From the NCBI RefSeq assembly GCF_029690045.1, contig NZ_CP121464.1, positions 3,968,001 through 4,032,000 on the forward strand: a stretch of 64,000 nt of DNA, read 5' to 3'. Shown here piece by piece: positions 40,698 through 50,052 of this stretch (within the stretch, counting starts at the first letter, position 1; the number at the start of each line of letters is the position of its first letter). The DNA is from Janthinobacterium rivuli. Lineage in GTDB: Bacteria > Pseudomonadota > Gammaproteobacteria > Burkholderiales > Burkholderiaceae_D. Below the pieces are notes generated by a model. The model made no database searches, was not told the DNA's origin, and saw only the letters and a program-made list of their open reading frames with translations. Both the position numbers and the translations under genes were made by a program.

Positions 40698-43325
40698 ATG
40701 AAAAAAATCATTCCCCCGCACCACCGTCACGGGCGCCTGCTGCTGGGCGCCACGGCCGCCATCCTGCTGGCCGCGTGCGGCCCCGGCCAGGAGACGCCGG
40801 CATCAACGCCGCCTGCCGCCATCGCCACGGCCGCGACACAGTTCACCGTCGAGGTGCCCGTCATTCCGGACGCCGTCGGCGCGCTGGTGGTGCAACCGAT
40901 GTTCCATGCGGCCCCGGCCCTGCTCGATACGCCTGACGGGCGCGACAGCGCCAACAGCAGCGGCTCGGCGCACTGGCGGCCGCACTTGCAGCGCGTGCCC
41001 GGCGCCATGGGGGAAATGACCACGCGCCGCCTGACGGCGCAAAGAATCGCCGTCGCGGAACAGGCGGCGCAGGACATCGCGCCATTGCTCGATGGTAGCG
41101 GCGCGAGCGACGTCGCCGCGCCCATGGCCGGCAGCAGCGTGGTGGCGACCTATTCTCCCGCGCAAATCCGCGCCGCCTACGACCTGCCCGCCCTGCCGGC
41201 GGCGGGCACGGCGCTGACGCCAGCCCAGGCGGCCCAGCTGGGCGCGGGGCAGACGATCTACATCGTCGACGCCATGCACAACCCGAACGCGGCGGCCGAA
41301 CTGGCCATCTTCAACCAGAAATTCGGTTTGCCAGGCTGCACCACCAAGGCCATCGCCACGAATGCCACTTTGCCCTTGCCGCCGGCCCCGCTCAGCGGCT
41401 GTGAATTTTCCGTTGTCTACAACACGCCGTCGAGCACCATGACGGCCACCGCGCCCGCCTATAACTCGGGCTGGGCCATGGAAATCGCGCTCGACGTGCA
41501 GTGGGCGCATGCCACGGCGCCGCTGGCGCGCATCGTGCTGATCGAGGCGCCCGACGCGTCCGTCAACAGCCTGCTGGGCGCCGTGCGCCTGGCCAACCTG
41601 ATGGGGCCTGGCGTCGTGTCGATGAGCTTTGGCGCCGCCGAGGGCAACTGGACGACTTCCGTCGACAGCGCCTTCACGGGCAAGAACATGAGCTACCTGG
41701 CCGCCACGGGCGACTCGGGCAGCGGCGTGTCCTGGCCTTCCGTGTCGTCCAACGTGCTGGCCGTGGGCGGCACCACGCTCAACTACAGCGGCAGCGGCGT
41801 GCGCAGCGAAACGGCCTGGTCCGGCACGGGCGGCGGCATCAGCGCCTACACGGCACTGCCCGCTTACCAGACAGCCAGCGTGCCCGGCCTGACCAACCTG
41901 CTGCGGCGTAACGTCGCCGACGTGGCCTTCAATGCCGACCCCGCCACGGGCCAGTACACGGCCGTGATGACACCGGGTAGCAGCACCGCCAGCTGGCTCA
42001 GCATCGGCGGCACCAGCCTGTCCACGCCGCAATGGGCCGGCCTGATCGCCATCGCCAACGCCAGCCGCGCGCTGCAGGCGAAGACGGCGCTCGGCCTGGC
42101 GCACAGCATGCTGTACGGCCAGATCGCCAGCGTGCCCGGCACCTTTGCCAGCAGCTTTGCCGACATCACGCGCGGCAGCAACGGCACTTGCGGCGTGTGC
42201 ACGGCCAGGGTCGGCTACGACCCGCTGGGCGGCCTGGGCACGCCCAACGTGAAAAGCCTGCTGGCCAGCCTGTCGGGCACGCAGATCGCGCCAACAGCCC
42301 CCGTGGTGGCGCCGGCCAGCATCAGCGGCGCGGCCGGCAAGCCGCTGTCGTTCACCGTCTCGGCCAGCGCAAGCAACCCTCTCAGCTACAGCATGCTGGG
42401 CGCGCCGGCCGGCATGAGCATCGCCGCCACGGGCGTGGTCAGCTGGGCCAATCCCATCGCCGGCACGTATGCCGTAACCATGGTCGCCAGGGATAGCGTC
42501 AGCGGCCTCAGTGGCCAGGGCGTGTACGCCATCGTCATTACCCCCGTCGCGCCGCCCGTCGTCGGCACCGGCGCCATCACGGGCAAGGTAGGCACGGCAC
42601 TGGCGTTCAACGTCAGCGTCAGCGCCCCCAATCCCGTCAGCTACACGCTCGCCGGCGCACCATCTGGCATGAGCATCAGCAGCGTCGGGCTGGTGAGCTG
42701 GGCCGCGCCCGTGGCCGGCACCTATGCCGTCACCGTCACGGCCAGGGACAGCAAGACTGGCCTCAGCGGCAAAGGCATCTACACGGTGGCCATCGCCGCC
42801 CCGCTGCCACCCGTGGTGACAGTGTCCAGCGTCAGCGGCAAGCCGGGCGTGGCCCTGTCGTTCACGGCCACGACGGTGGCGCCCAACCCCGTCAGCTACA
42901 GCCTGTCGGGCGCGCCGTCCGGCATGAGCATCAATGCCGCCGGCGTCGTCAGCTGGGCCAGTCCCGTGCTGGGCAACTACAGCGTGACGGTCATCGCCAA
43001 AGACAGCAAGACGGGATTGACGGGCCAGGCCGTGGCGACGGTAAAAATCGCCGCCGCCGGTCCCACGATCAGCGCCGCCGCCATGACGGGCGTGGCCGGC
43101 AAGGCCATGAGCGGCAGCATCGTGCTGACGGCGCCGGGCGCGAACGCGCTGTGGATCTCCATCATCGGCGCGCCGCTGGGCATGCAGTTTTCCATGAGCG
43201 GCATGACCATCACGGCCCGCTGGCCCCTGCCGGTGGCGGGCAGCTACACGCTGAAGGTCGTGGCGCTGGACAATAATGGCTTGACGGCGCAGCTGAACGT
43301 GCCGGTTACGGTCACGGCCAGATAA
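40698..43325 (+). CDS. Sedolisin (S53)-type lipoprotein protease with four Ig-like repeats
   Basis: This 875-residue protein has a lipoprotein signal with lipobox LLAAC (Cys27). A low-complexity propeptide-like stretch runs to about 150. The S53 catalytic domain follows: E262 and D266 in WAMEIALDVQW, oxyanion D339 in ATGDSGSG, and the nucleophile S440 in GGTSLSTPQWAG, i.e. the Glu/Asp/Ser set of sedolisins. From about residue 535 four putative-Ig (He_PIG-like) repeats follow. GGAG lies 9 bases before the ATG. A c-di-GMP-I riboswitch precedes it, linking its expression to the biofilm/motility signal. A surface or secreted adhesion or matrix protease is plausible. Localisation is inferred. Confidence 0.88.
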   Translation: MKKIIPPHHRHGRLLLGATAAILLAACGPGQETPASTPPAAIATAATQFTVEVPVIPDAVGALVVQPMFHAAPALLDTPDGRDSANSSGSAHWRPHLQRVPGAMGEMTTRRLTAQRIAVAEQAAQDIAPLLDGSGASDVAAPMAGSSVVATYSPAQIRAAYDLPALPAAGTALTPAQAAQLGAGQTIYIVDAMHNPNAAAELAIFNQKFGLPGCTTKAIATNATLPLPPAPLSGCEFSVVYNTPSSTMTATAPAYNSGWAMEIALDVQWAHATAPLARIVLIEAPDASVNSLLGAVRLANLMGPGVVSMSFGAAEGNWTTSVDSAFTGKNMSYLAATGDSGSGVSWPSVSSNVLAVGGTTLNYSGSGVRSETAWSGTGGGISAYTALPAYQTASVPGLTNLLRRNVADVAFNADPATGQYTAVMTPGSSTASWLSIGGTSLSTPQWAGLIAIANASRALQAKTALGLAHSMLYGQIASVPGTFASSFADITRGSNGTCGVCTARVGYDPLGGLGTPNVKSLLASLSGTQIAPTAPVVAPASISGAAGKPLSFTVSASASNPLSYSMLGAPAGMSIAATGVVSWANPIAGTYAVTMVARDSVSGLSGQGVYAIVITPVAPPVVGTGAITGKVGTALAFNVSVSAPNPVSYTLAGAPSGMSISSVGLVSWAAPVAGTYAVTVTARDSKTGLSGKGIYTVAIAAPLPPVVTVSSVSGKPGVALSFTATTVAPNPVSYSLSGAPSGMSINAAGVVSWASPVLGNYSVTVIAKDSKTGLTGQAVATVKIAAAGPTISAAAMTGVAGKAMSGSIVLTAPGANALWISIIGAPLGMQFSMSGMTITARWPLPVAGSYTLKVVALDNNGLTAQLNVPVTVTAR
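42300..43320 (+). repeat. Four tandem Ig-like repeats in the protease gene
   Basis: Four units of about 255 bases encode the pattern GxxGxxLxFxVxxxxxNPxSYxxxGAPxGMSI...WxxPxxGxYxVTVxAxDSxTGLxG. The first three are highly similar, including at DNA level, and the fourth is diverged. Such repeats can expand or contract by recombination. Confidence 0.8.
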
Positions 43326-43346
43326 GGTCGCGCAGCTCGCCTGCCA

Positions 43347-43387
43347 ACGGGGCGCACCGGGACACATGTCCTGGCGCGCCCCGTTTT
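43347..43387 (+). terminator. Rho-independent terminator after the protease gene
   Basis: The arms ACGGGGCGC and GCGCCCCGT enclose an inner pairing of GGGACA with TGTCCT, followed by TTTT. Confidence 0.8.
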
Positions 43388-43466
43388 GCATGCGCGCGGC
43401 CGTTGCAACGAATCCTGAAAAGGAGTATAAATAATCCTTAAACAGAGTTTTATCGAAGGACATATC

Positions 43467-43904
43467 ATGAATCTCGCTTACGCCTACCCGAAAAGCCGCT
43501 TCGAGCCGGCCGTGCTCGTCGACCTGAACGCCAAAGCCGAGCGCGAGCGATTGTCGCAGGCGGCCTTGAAAGGCTTTTTCAAGCTGGCGGCAGCTTGGCG
43601 CCTGCGCGACGACGATGCGCGCGAATTGCTGGGCGGCCTGTCCAGCAGCGCCTGGTACGAGTGGAAGAAGCACCCGGACCGCGTGCTGGAAGTGGACCGC
43701 ATCACGCGCATTTCCTACCTGCTGGGCATTTATAAAGCCTTGCACATCCTGTATGGCGACAAGCTGGCCGACGAATGGGTCAGCTTGCCCAACAAAAACC
43801 CGATCTTCGGCGGCCGCACGCCCCTGTCGCAAATGCTGGCCGGCGGCTTGCTGGCCATGCAGACGGTGCGCAAGCTGCTTGACGCGCGCCGCGGAGGACT
43901 GTGA
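43467..43904 (+). CDS. Xre/MbcA/ParS-type antitoxin (DUF2384)
   Basis: This 145-residue protein has an N-terminal HTH-like region (AAAWRLRDDDARELLGG, SSAWYEWKKHP) and a C-terminal toxin-binding domain (DEWVSLPNKNPIFGGRTPLSQMLAGG) that is diagnostic for antitoxins of RES toxins. It both represses the operon and blocks the toxin. AAGGA lies 6 bases before the ATG. It is followed at once by the RES gene with a 4-base overlap. Confidence 0.9.
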   Translation: MNLAYAYPKSRFEPAVLVDLNAKAERERLSQAALKGFFKLAAAWRLRDDDARELLGGLSSSAWYEWKKHPDRVLEVDRITRISYLLGIYKALHILYGDKLADEWVSLPNKNPIFGGRTPLSQMLAGGLLAMQTVRKLLDARRGGL

Positions 43905-44614
43905 TCGTGCCTGCCGTCCCGCCTACCCACCTGCCGCCGCTGGCCGCCTTGCGCCAGATCGACACGTGCCGCCTGATCCCGTCGCGCTTCGCCGACATGG
44001 AAGACTCCGTGCTGGCGCCGTTGGCCGAGGACGACGCGCACCTGCGCGAGCTGTTCGAACTCGATAACGCGACGAATGCGCGCCTGGTGGCCGAGTACGG
44101 CGGCGCGCCAGGAATTGGCGTGGACGAGCTGGTTTTTGGCGTGCCGCACTTTCGCATCATCAACGCCGCCTACACCTATGCCCGGCCGGAAGGGGCGCGT
44201 TTCAACGATGGCGAACGGGGCGCCTGGTATTGCGCCTTCGACATGAAAACGGCGCTGGCCGAGATCATTTTCCACAAGACCGTGGAATACCAGGAAATCG
44301 ATTATTTCGACGACAGCGTCAGCTACCAGTCGCTGCTGGCCGATTTTTCCGCCAGCTTCCACGACTTGCGCGGCCAGGAACGCTATCAGGCTTGCCTGGA
44401 CCCGGCCAGCTACATCGCCTCGCAAGACCTGGCCGCCATCCTGCTCGAAGCCGGCTCCATGGGCATCATCTTCCCCAGCACCCGGCTGGCGGGCGGCACC
44501 AACCTGGCCTGCTTCCGCCCCGCCCTCGTGGGCAATGTTCGCAAAGGCGCCGCCTATCGGTTAACATGGCGGGGTACGCCAACGCCGCAGGTGGAAGCCG
44601 TCCCAGGCAAATAA
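43901..44614 (+). CDS. RES-domain toxin (NAD+-depleting)
   Basis: This 237-residue RES toxin is of the family that degrades NAD+ and halts growth. The conserved Arg/Glu/Ser set seems intact: R100 in EGARFNDGERG, Y110 and E121 in WYCAFDMKTALAEIIFH, and the Ser in GIIFPSTRLAGGTN. The start is GTG 43901, which overlaps the antitoxin stop; GTG 43907 has a better distance to GGAGG and is an alternative. The usual antitoxin-toxin order holds. The cellular effect is inferred from the family. Confidence 0.9.
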   Translation: MIVPAVPPTHLPPLAALRQIDTCRLIPSRFADMEDSVLAPLAEDDAHLRELFELDNATNARLVAEYGGAPGIGVDELVFGVPHFRIINAAYTYARPEGARFNDGERGAWYCAFDMKTALAEIIFHKTVEYQEIDYFDDSVSYQSLLADFSASFHDLRGQERYQACLDPASYIASQDLAAILLEAGSMGIIFPSTRLAGGTNLACFRPALVGNVRKGAAYRLTWRGTPTPQVEAVPGK

Positions 44615-44655
44615 ACCGCGCGCATCGGCACCAACTCACCGCAACCTGATCTCAC

Positions 44656-44976
44656 ATGCAAACCAATCCTGAAAAAGACACCGAACTGCGCCTCAAAGTG
44701 AACAGCGAAACGGCCCGCCTGGCCTGGAGCGAACTGGAAAAGCACTTCGCCCAGGGCAACGTCGTCTGGGTCGCCAATGAACTGGACCTGGTCGAAGTGG
44801 CCGTGCGCATCTCGCACGACGACAAGGCCACGATCACGCAATGGATGGCCGATGGCAAAGTGGCCAAAGTCTCCGACCAGCAGGCGCTGGACTGGCAGGC
44901 CGCCGACGCATCCCTGTGGGCCGCCGTCGTCAGCCCGTTCATTCTGGTGCAGCAGGAAAAGCCGACCAGGCACTGA
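44656..44976 (+). CDS. DUF2288 domain-containing protein
   Basis: This 106-residue soluble acidic protein matches DUF2288 (LAWSELEKHFAQGNVVWVA, ELDLVEVAVRISHDDKATI, WMADGKVAKVSDQQAL). The function of this family is unknown. It is conserved as a single small gene in many proteobacteria. It is preceded by the RES/Xre pair and ends 3 bases from a convergent receptor gene. Confidence 0.85.
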   Translation: MQTNPEKDTELRLKVNSETARLAWSELEKHFAQGNVVWVANELDLVEVAVRISHDDKATITQWMADGKVAKVSDQQALDWQAADASLWAAVVSPFILVQQEKPTRH

Positions 44977-44979
44977 TGC

Positions 44980-47109
44980 TTACAGGCTGCGCTCGAGCAT
45001 CAAGCGTAGCGCAGCGCTGCTGTCGAGGGTCGTCACGCTGTCGCTGCGGCCCTCCCCATCCACATAGGATTGTCCTTGCACCTGCTGCCGGTGCAGCAGG
45101 TTGGCCGCCGACAGGCGCACGCGCGTTTTCGCGTCCGGCTGCCACAGCGCATACGCGTCGAGCGTGCGCCGCACGCCCGCATGGCTGCTGGCGTGCGCAT
45201 CGAGCCGCGCCAGTCCGCCCGTCTGCACGTGCAGATTGCCGCCCATGCTCAGCATCGGCGAGCGCCGGTAATCGAATCCCAGGTTGAGCGTGGCGGGCAC
45301 CTGGCTGGCCAGGCGGTTGCCAGGACCCGGTACGGCGGCGACGCGCGACCAGTTGCGCCCCGCATTGGCGCGCACGTCGACATCGGGCGCCTGCGCCCAC
45401 CAGGTCCGCACGGGAAACTTCACATCCATTTCAATGCCGCGCACTGTGGCCGTGCCATTGTTGAACGGGCTGCCCGTCCAGATACCATCGTGCTGGAACA
45501 GGCGCTGCACGGTGACATCGCTGATGCGCCGCGTGAATGCCGACAAACTGGCCACGCCGCTCTTGCCGAAATAGCTTTCCCAGGCCGCGTCCAGCCCCCA
45601 CGCCAGTTCCGGGCGCAGGTCGGGATTGCCCTGGAAATCGGGATTGTTGGCGCTGTTGCCATTGTTGACGGTGTAACGGCGCGGCACCAGGTTGCGCGTG
45701 GTGGGCGCCTTGTAGGTGCGCGCCAGCGCCAGCCGCAGCTGGTCGCGCTCCTGCCGCGGCGGCTTCCACAGCAGCTGCGCCACGGGACTCCAGACGCTGG
45801 CCCGCGTGCGCACTTCGCTCAGGGTGCGGCCTTCGGTTGCCGTCTGCAAGCCTTCCCAGCGCACGCCCGCATACATTTGCAGGCGCGGCGTCACGTCCCA
45901 TTCATCCTGCGCATACAGGGCCAGGCGCCGCACGTCGGCCGTGTAGTCTTCATCGAGCGCATACGGCGCGCCACCGGAAAAATACGTGTCGCGCTGGCGG
46001 CGCGACTCGCTGCGGCGTATCAGGCTGCCATCCCAGCCCACGCTCAGGGCGTGGCCGCCGCCCAGCCGGCCCAGGTATTTGCCGCTGCTGTTGACGCTGT
46101 CGTCGATGGCGTCGGACACCACGCCGCGCAGCAGCAGGGGCGCGCCACCGGCCGCCTCGCCATGGAAGGCGTAATCCGTGTCGCGCCGGTTGTGGTTGAC
46201 GCCCAGCTTGGCCGTCAGCTTGCCCGCGGCCCCCAGCGAGTGCGACCAGCTCACATCGCTGCGCGCCGAAAACACGCTCGCTTGCGAGGTGGCGCCATTG
46301 CGCGGATAGCTCGATGCCTGCCCCAGCAAGGTCGTTTCGCGGGCCACGCCGTCAAACCCCGTGCGATACCAGTCCAGCAGGCTTTGCCAGGTGATGGTGT
46401 CGCCCTTGTCCAGTGTCCAGTGCAGGCGCGGCGTCAGGCTGGCCTTGTTGACGGACGAGGCATTGCGTGTGCGCGTGTCGCGCAGCGCCAGCGGCAGGCC
46501 GGCGGCATCGGACATGGTGTCAGTCGTCCTGCCCGCCACATCGTCGGCCGTGCGCTCGAGCGCACCCGTCAGCGCATAGGCGAAACCCGGCAGCTTGTCC
46601 GCCACGCGCAGGGATGCGGCAGGCTGCCAGCGGCCGTCCTGCCGGCCCGCGCCCAGCTTCCATTCGCGCTCGGCGCCGCTGGCGCCCTTGCGCAAGACCA
46701 CGTTGATGCTGCCGGCGACGGCCTGCATGCTGTATTCAGCCGTCGCGCTGCGCAAAATCTCGATGCGCTCGATCATCTCGGGCCCGATCGATTCGATGGA
46801 AAAGCCCGGTGGCGCGGGCTCGCCGTTGATCAGCATCTGCGTGTAGCCCGCCCCCAGACCCCGCATGCGCACCTCGCCGCCGACGACGGAGACGCCGGGC
46901 TGGCGTTTCAGCGTCGCGGCCAGGCTGCTGTCGCCATATTGGGCCAGGTCGTCACGGCTGACGACGATCTTCGCGGCCGTATCGTCGCGCCGCTGCTGCA
47001 CGCCGCTGGCGGCGGAAATTTCAACTTTCGGCAGTGGTGCATCGTCGGCGCAGGCCATGCCTGAGAGCAAGATGAGAACGAGAGGACGATACCTGAGGCT
47101 GCTGCACAT
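44980..47109 (-). CDS. TonB-dependent outer-membrane receptor
   Basis: This 709-residue receptor has a signal peptide (MCSSLRYRPLVLILLSGMACA), a plug domain (SLAATLKRQPGVSVVGGEVRMRG, QMLINGEPAPPGF, IERIEILRSATAEYSM, GSINVVLRK) and a long beta-barrel ending in LMLERSL, with the last aromatic replaced by Leu. No clear TonB box is readable after cleavage. The substrate cannot be assigned: no siderophore genes or Fur-type neighbours are seen. It resembles FecA/CirA-type receptors broadly. It is preceded by a separate DKNYY gene upstream in the same orientation, with a 71-base gap. Confidence 0.9.
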   Translation of the reverse strand: MCSSLRYRPLVLILLSGMACADDAPLPKVEISAASGVQQRRDDTAAKIVVSRDDLAQYGDSSLAATLKRQPGVSVVGGEVRMRGLGAGYTQMLINGEPAPPGFSIESIGPEMIERIEILRSATAEYSMQAVAGSINVVLRKGASGAEREWKLGAGRQDGRWQPAASLRVADKLPGFAYALTGALERTADDVAGRTTDTMSDAAGLPLALRDTRTRNASSVNKASLTPRLHWTLDKGDTITWQSLLDWYRTGFDGVARETTLLGQASSYPRNGATSQASVFSARSDVSWSHSLGAAGKLTAKLGVNHNRRDTDYAFHGEAAGGAPLLLRGVVSDAIDDSVNSSGKYLGRLGGGHALSVGWDGSLIRRSESRRQRDTYFSGGAPYALDEDYTADVRRLALYAQDEWDVTPRLQMYAGVRWEGLQTATEGRTLSEVRTRASVWSPVAQLLWKPPRQERDQLRLALARTYKAPTTRNLVPRRYTVNNGNSANNPDFQGNPDLRPELAWGLDAAWESYFGKSGVASLSAFTRRISDVTVQRLFQHDGIWTGSPFNNGTATVRGIEMDVKFPVRTWWAQAPDVDVRANAGRNWSRVAAVPGPGNRLASQVPATLNLGFDYRRSPMLSMGGNLHVQTGGLARLDAHASSHAGVRRTLDAYALWQPDAKTRVRLSAANLLHRQQVQGQSYVDGEGRSDSVTTLDSSAALRLMLERSL

Positions 47110-47180
47110 GAGAGCTGTTCTACGCCATATGAGGAAGTGCGCAGTGTAGATGATTTGTCAAGCCGGGACCAGGACAAACG

Positions 47181-49211
47181 TCACGATACGCCCTGCTTTG
47201 CGAGCCCCCGGTAGTCCTCTTCGCCCACCTCAGTCAATCCGGCATGGCCGTCGTAGCGGTAGAAGCGATGCTTGTCGCGCGCATGGCGATCATCGAGAAA
47301 CGCCAACGTGGCCAGGTCTATGCGCTTGGCGCTCAGCGGGCTTCGGCCACAAAACAATTTACGCGTGCCTAGCTGCAGAAAATGAGGATGCGGCACCGAG
47401 ACTTCTTCCGGGCTGAATTCGACAGCCAATGGCTTGCCATCGGACATCATCAACGTGGAATTGAACGCATAAATGCCAAGTATCCGTGTATTTTCAGGAG
47501 CGAGGCTTTTTTTTGCCTGCCCCCTGTAGTAAACGGCACGGTTATCCTTGGCCCAGCCATAACCGCAGCTCACGAAGGTGGCAAGGTCAGCCTTGGAAAT
47601 GGGCTCAGGACAGTGATAGAAAATTCGGTGGCAATAGACTTTTTTACCATCACTCAGGTAAATCGAATCGAATGCGCTGAAATGCTCCACCGACTCGGTA
47701 GAAAACCGTTCGGGCACGGCGCGGTCAACCGCATGATACGGGATCAGATACAAGCCATTGACATCGCCGCACAGATGTTCACCCAATAATTTGAAACTGG
47801 CTGCATCCAATCCGGTGATGGGCCGCCCATGAAAGTACACCTGTCGGCCCAGTTCGAAGCCAGATCCGATGACACGCCGCACCGGGATTTCTTCCTGCTG
47901 CGCCGCCTGCGCCTCGTCCTGCGCCTCGTCCTGCGCCTGCAAGCGGTGCCACCAGTAATCCGTCAGTTGCGGATGCGCCTCGAAAAATGGCGCCCACCGC
48001 TGCTGCATGACCTTGTCGAGTACCCCGTCGCTGCCCAGCGGCCCGTTTCGGTCGCCCACCAGTGTCGACGAGTAATCGGCGCCTGCATGATGTACCAGCG
48101 CCACGACGAAACTGTCCACATCCACATGCAGCGGTTTGTTGCGGTAATAAGCGCGCTGATGATCGCGGTAATAGTCGAATCCCAGGTGTTGGAAACTGGG
48201 GCCGTGAGCGCCGCGCACACGCGTCCCTGCCGCGTAGACAACCTGATCATCCACGGCAATATACTCGTGCTGAAACTCACGCGCAGACACCACCCGGCCG
48301 GCCTCATCAAATTCCGGTTGCCGGCATTTGAGCAATTGGAATTCGCCCACATAGCGCATGGACTTTCCCGTCAAATAATACGCACGTTGCCCATCCTTGG
48401 CATAACGTTCGTTCAGTACGGTGAAGGTGGCCAGATCGGCATGATCAATGCGGTAAAAATATTCATATGCAATGCTCGATCCCTGCTGTGCCTGCACGAT
48501 GATCGACTCGCCATCCGTCCCCCATCGCTGCGCAAGCATGCGAAAGCCGTCAGGATGGGCGATGGGCAAAGGTGTGCCATCCTTCTGGTGCAGTCGCTTG
48601 TATCCTCTGTAGACCTGCCCGTTGATCACCCGGTAATCCGGGTGATTGGTGTAACGGATACGGTCGTGCGCGCTCGCGGTCACCTTTCCAGACAGAAAGA
48701 CATTCACGCCATCGCTGAACAGCGCGCAATCGGCGGATACAAAAGCTGGCGCCGGTCCGAGCAAAGCAAGCGCCTGGTGCTTTACATCAACCATGACAGT
48801 GACCGAATAATCACCAAACCAATAGGCGCAGGACTGGTCACGCCAGTAGTGGTAGCCGAGGTCTTCCAGGGTGCCATTGAAACGAAACGGCAAAGCCTGC
48901 ACCGCATGGTAGCCATATCGCGCAAGGTAATGCGGCAGCAGGTAGTAATCACGCTGACTATCGCGCAACAAACCCGGATGGGTTCGATGTCGCCAGACCA
49001 CTTGCCGAGCATGCAAAGGCGACGACGGAAAACGCCGGGAACTTGCCTCTTGAGCGATCTCGGAGGGCAGCTTTCCTGCAAGCGCGAGCATGATGTAGAC
49101 TTCGCGTGCACTATCGTCCCCCAGTAACGCCCCTTCCATAAACGCGAAGTCCCCGTGCCATTCAAGGTCAAGGGACTCCCACTGCGCAGCATCCACCTCT
49201 GGCGTCGTCAT
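47181..49211 (-). CDS. DKNYY-repeat protein
   Basis: This 676-residue soluble protein is made of repeated units that centre on D-K/R-x-x-V/A-Y-Y (KDNRAVYYRGQ, RDHQRAYYRNK, KDGQRAYYLTGK, ARDKHRFYRYDG). The DKNYY family has no known biochemical activity. It has no signal peptide. Its GC is lower than that of the neighbouring liv genes by eye, and codons are less biased, so a foreign origin is possible. The start at 49211 is weakly supported by the upstream sequence. Confidence 0.8.
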   Translation of the reverse strand: MTTPEVDAAQWESLDLEWHGDFAFMEGALLGDDSAREVYIMLALAGKLPSEIAQEASSRRFPSSPLHARQVVWRHRTHPGLLRDSQRDYYLLPHYLARYGYHAVQALPFRFNGTLEDLGYHYWRDQSCAYWFGDYSVTVMVDVKHQALALLGPAPAFVSADCALFSDGVNVFLSGKVTASAHDRIRYTNHPDYRVINGQVYRGYKRLHQKDGTPLPIAHPDGFRMLAQRWGTDGESIIVQAQQGSSIAYEYFYRIDHADLATFTVLNERYAKDGQRAYYLTGKSMRYVGEFQLLKCRQPEFDEAGRVVSAREFQHEYIAVDDQVVYAAGTRVRGAHGPSFQHLGFDYYRDHQRAYYRNKPLHVDVDSFVVALVHHAGADYSSTLVGDRNGPLGSDGVLDKVMQQRWAPFFEAHPQLTDYWWHRLQAQDEAQDEAQAAQQEEIPVRRVIGSGFELGRQVYFHGRPITGLDAASFKLLGEHLCGDVNGLYLIPYHAVDRAVPERFSTESVEHFSAFDSIYLSDGKKVYCHRIFYHCPEPISKADLATFVSCGYGWAKDNRAVYYRGQAKKSLAPENTRILGIYAFNSTLMMSDGKPLAVEFSPEEVSVPHPHFLQLGTRKLFCGRSPLSAKRIDLATLAFLDDRHARDKHRFYRYDGHAGLTEVGEEDYRGLAKQGVS

Positions 49212-49319
49212 CGTTGCATTTCAAGATAATAATTCGGCAGCATAAGCCTTTTGCAAGAAAAATCGCGCCCTGCAGGCGCAGTGATCCCATTGCCGCATCA
49301 TTGCCGCATTAATGCCGCA

Positions 49320-50042
49320 TTAATGCCCTCCCCCCAGATACGCCGCGATCACCTTGGGATCGTTTTTCAGGCTTTCCGCCGGCCCATGCACGGAAATGCT
49401 GCCGTTTTCCAGCACGTAGCCGTAATCGGCCACGTTCAGGGCGGCGGCGGCGAATTGCTCGACCAGCAGCATGGTCACGCCTTCGGCCTTCAAGCGCGTA
49501 ATGATGCGGAAGACTTCTTCCACCAAAATCGGCGCCAGGCCCATCGACGGTTCGTCCAGCAGGATCACTTCCGGGTTCAGCATCACGGCGCGGGCCATGG
49601 CCAGCATTTGCTGCTCGCCGCCCGAGAGCGTTCCGGCCAGCTGGTCGCGCCGCTCCTTCAGGCGGGGGAACAGCTCCAGGGCCTTGTCCAGGTCGCCCTT
49701 GATGTCGCCTTTCGGGCGCGAGCGCGTAAAGCGGGGGAAGGCGCCCAGCAGCAGGTTGTCCGTCACTGACATCGAGGCGAACACCCTCCGGCCTTCCGGC
49801 GAATGGGCCAGGCCCGCGCGGGCGATGCGGTGCGAATCGAGGCCCGTGACATCCTTGCCGCCCAGGGTGACGGTGCCGGATTTCGGTTTCAACATGCCGG
49901 AAATGGCGCGCATGGTGGTGGTCTTGCCGGCGCCGTTCGAGCCGATCAGGGTCACCAGCTTGCCTTTCGGGACGTCGAGCGAAATGCCGTGCAGGACTTC
50001 GACTTTGCCGTAGGCGGCGTGCAGATTGCTAATGGTCAGCAT
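49320..50042 (-). CDS. livF: Branched-chain amino acid ABC transporter ATPase LivF
   Basis: This 240-residue ATPase drives import of branched-chain amino acids. Motifs: Walker A GSNGAGKTTTM, signature LSGGEQQMLAMARAV, Walker B ILLDEPSMGLAP and switch LVEQF. AGAGGAAG precedes the ATG. It is the last gene of the liv operon transcribed from 54137, with 10 bases between it and the fused permease-ATPase gene. Confidence 0.94.
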   Translation of the reverse strand: MLTISNLHAAYGKVEVLHGISLDVPKGKLVTLIGSNGAGKTTTMRAISGMLKPKSGTVTLGGKDVTGLDSHRIARAGLAHSPEGRRVFASMSVTDNLLLGAFPRFTRSRPKGDIKGDLDKALELFPRLKERRDQLAGTLSGGEQQMLAMARAVMLNPEVILLDEPSMGLAPILVEEVFRIITRLKAEGVTMLLVEQFAAAALNVADYGYVLENGSISVHGPAESLKNDPKVIAAYLGGGH

Positions 50043-50052
50043 GGTCTTCCTC

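Noticed and set aside
42300..43320. CRISPR-like or phase-variation array
   Set aside because: The repeats are about 255 bases and encode Ig-like domains in frame, so they are protein repeats.
40803..43832. Long open frame on the minus strand opposite the sedolisin gene (about 1,000 codons)
   Set aside because: It is antisense to a gene with clear motifs, encodes His/Arg/Gly-rich sequence with no family features, and arises from high GC.
45070..47064. Long open frame on the plus strand opposite the TonB receptor
   Set aside because: Antisense shadow: Arg/His/Ala-rich composition, no motif and no ribosome binding site.
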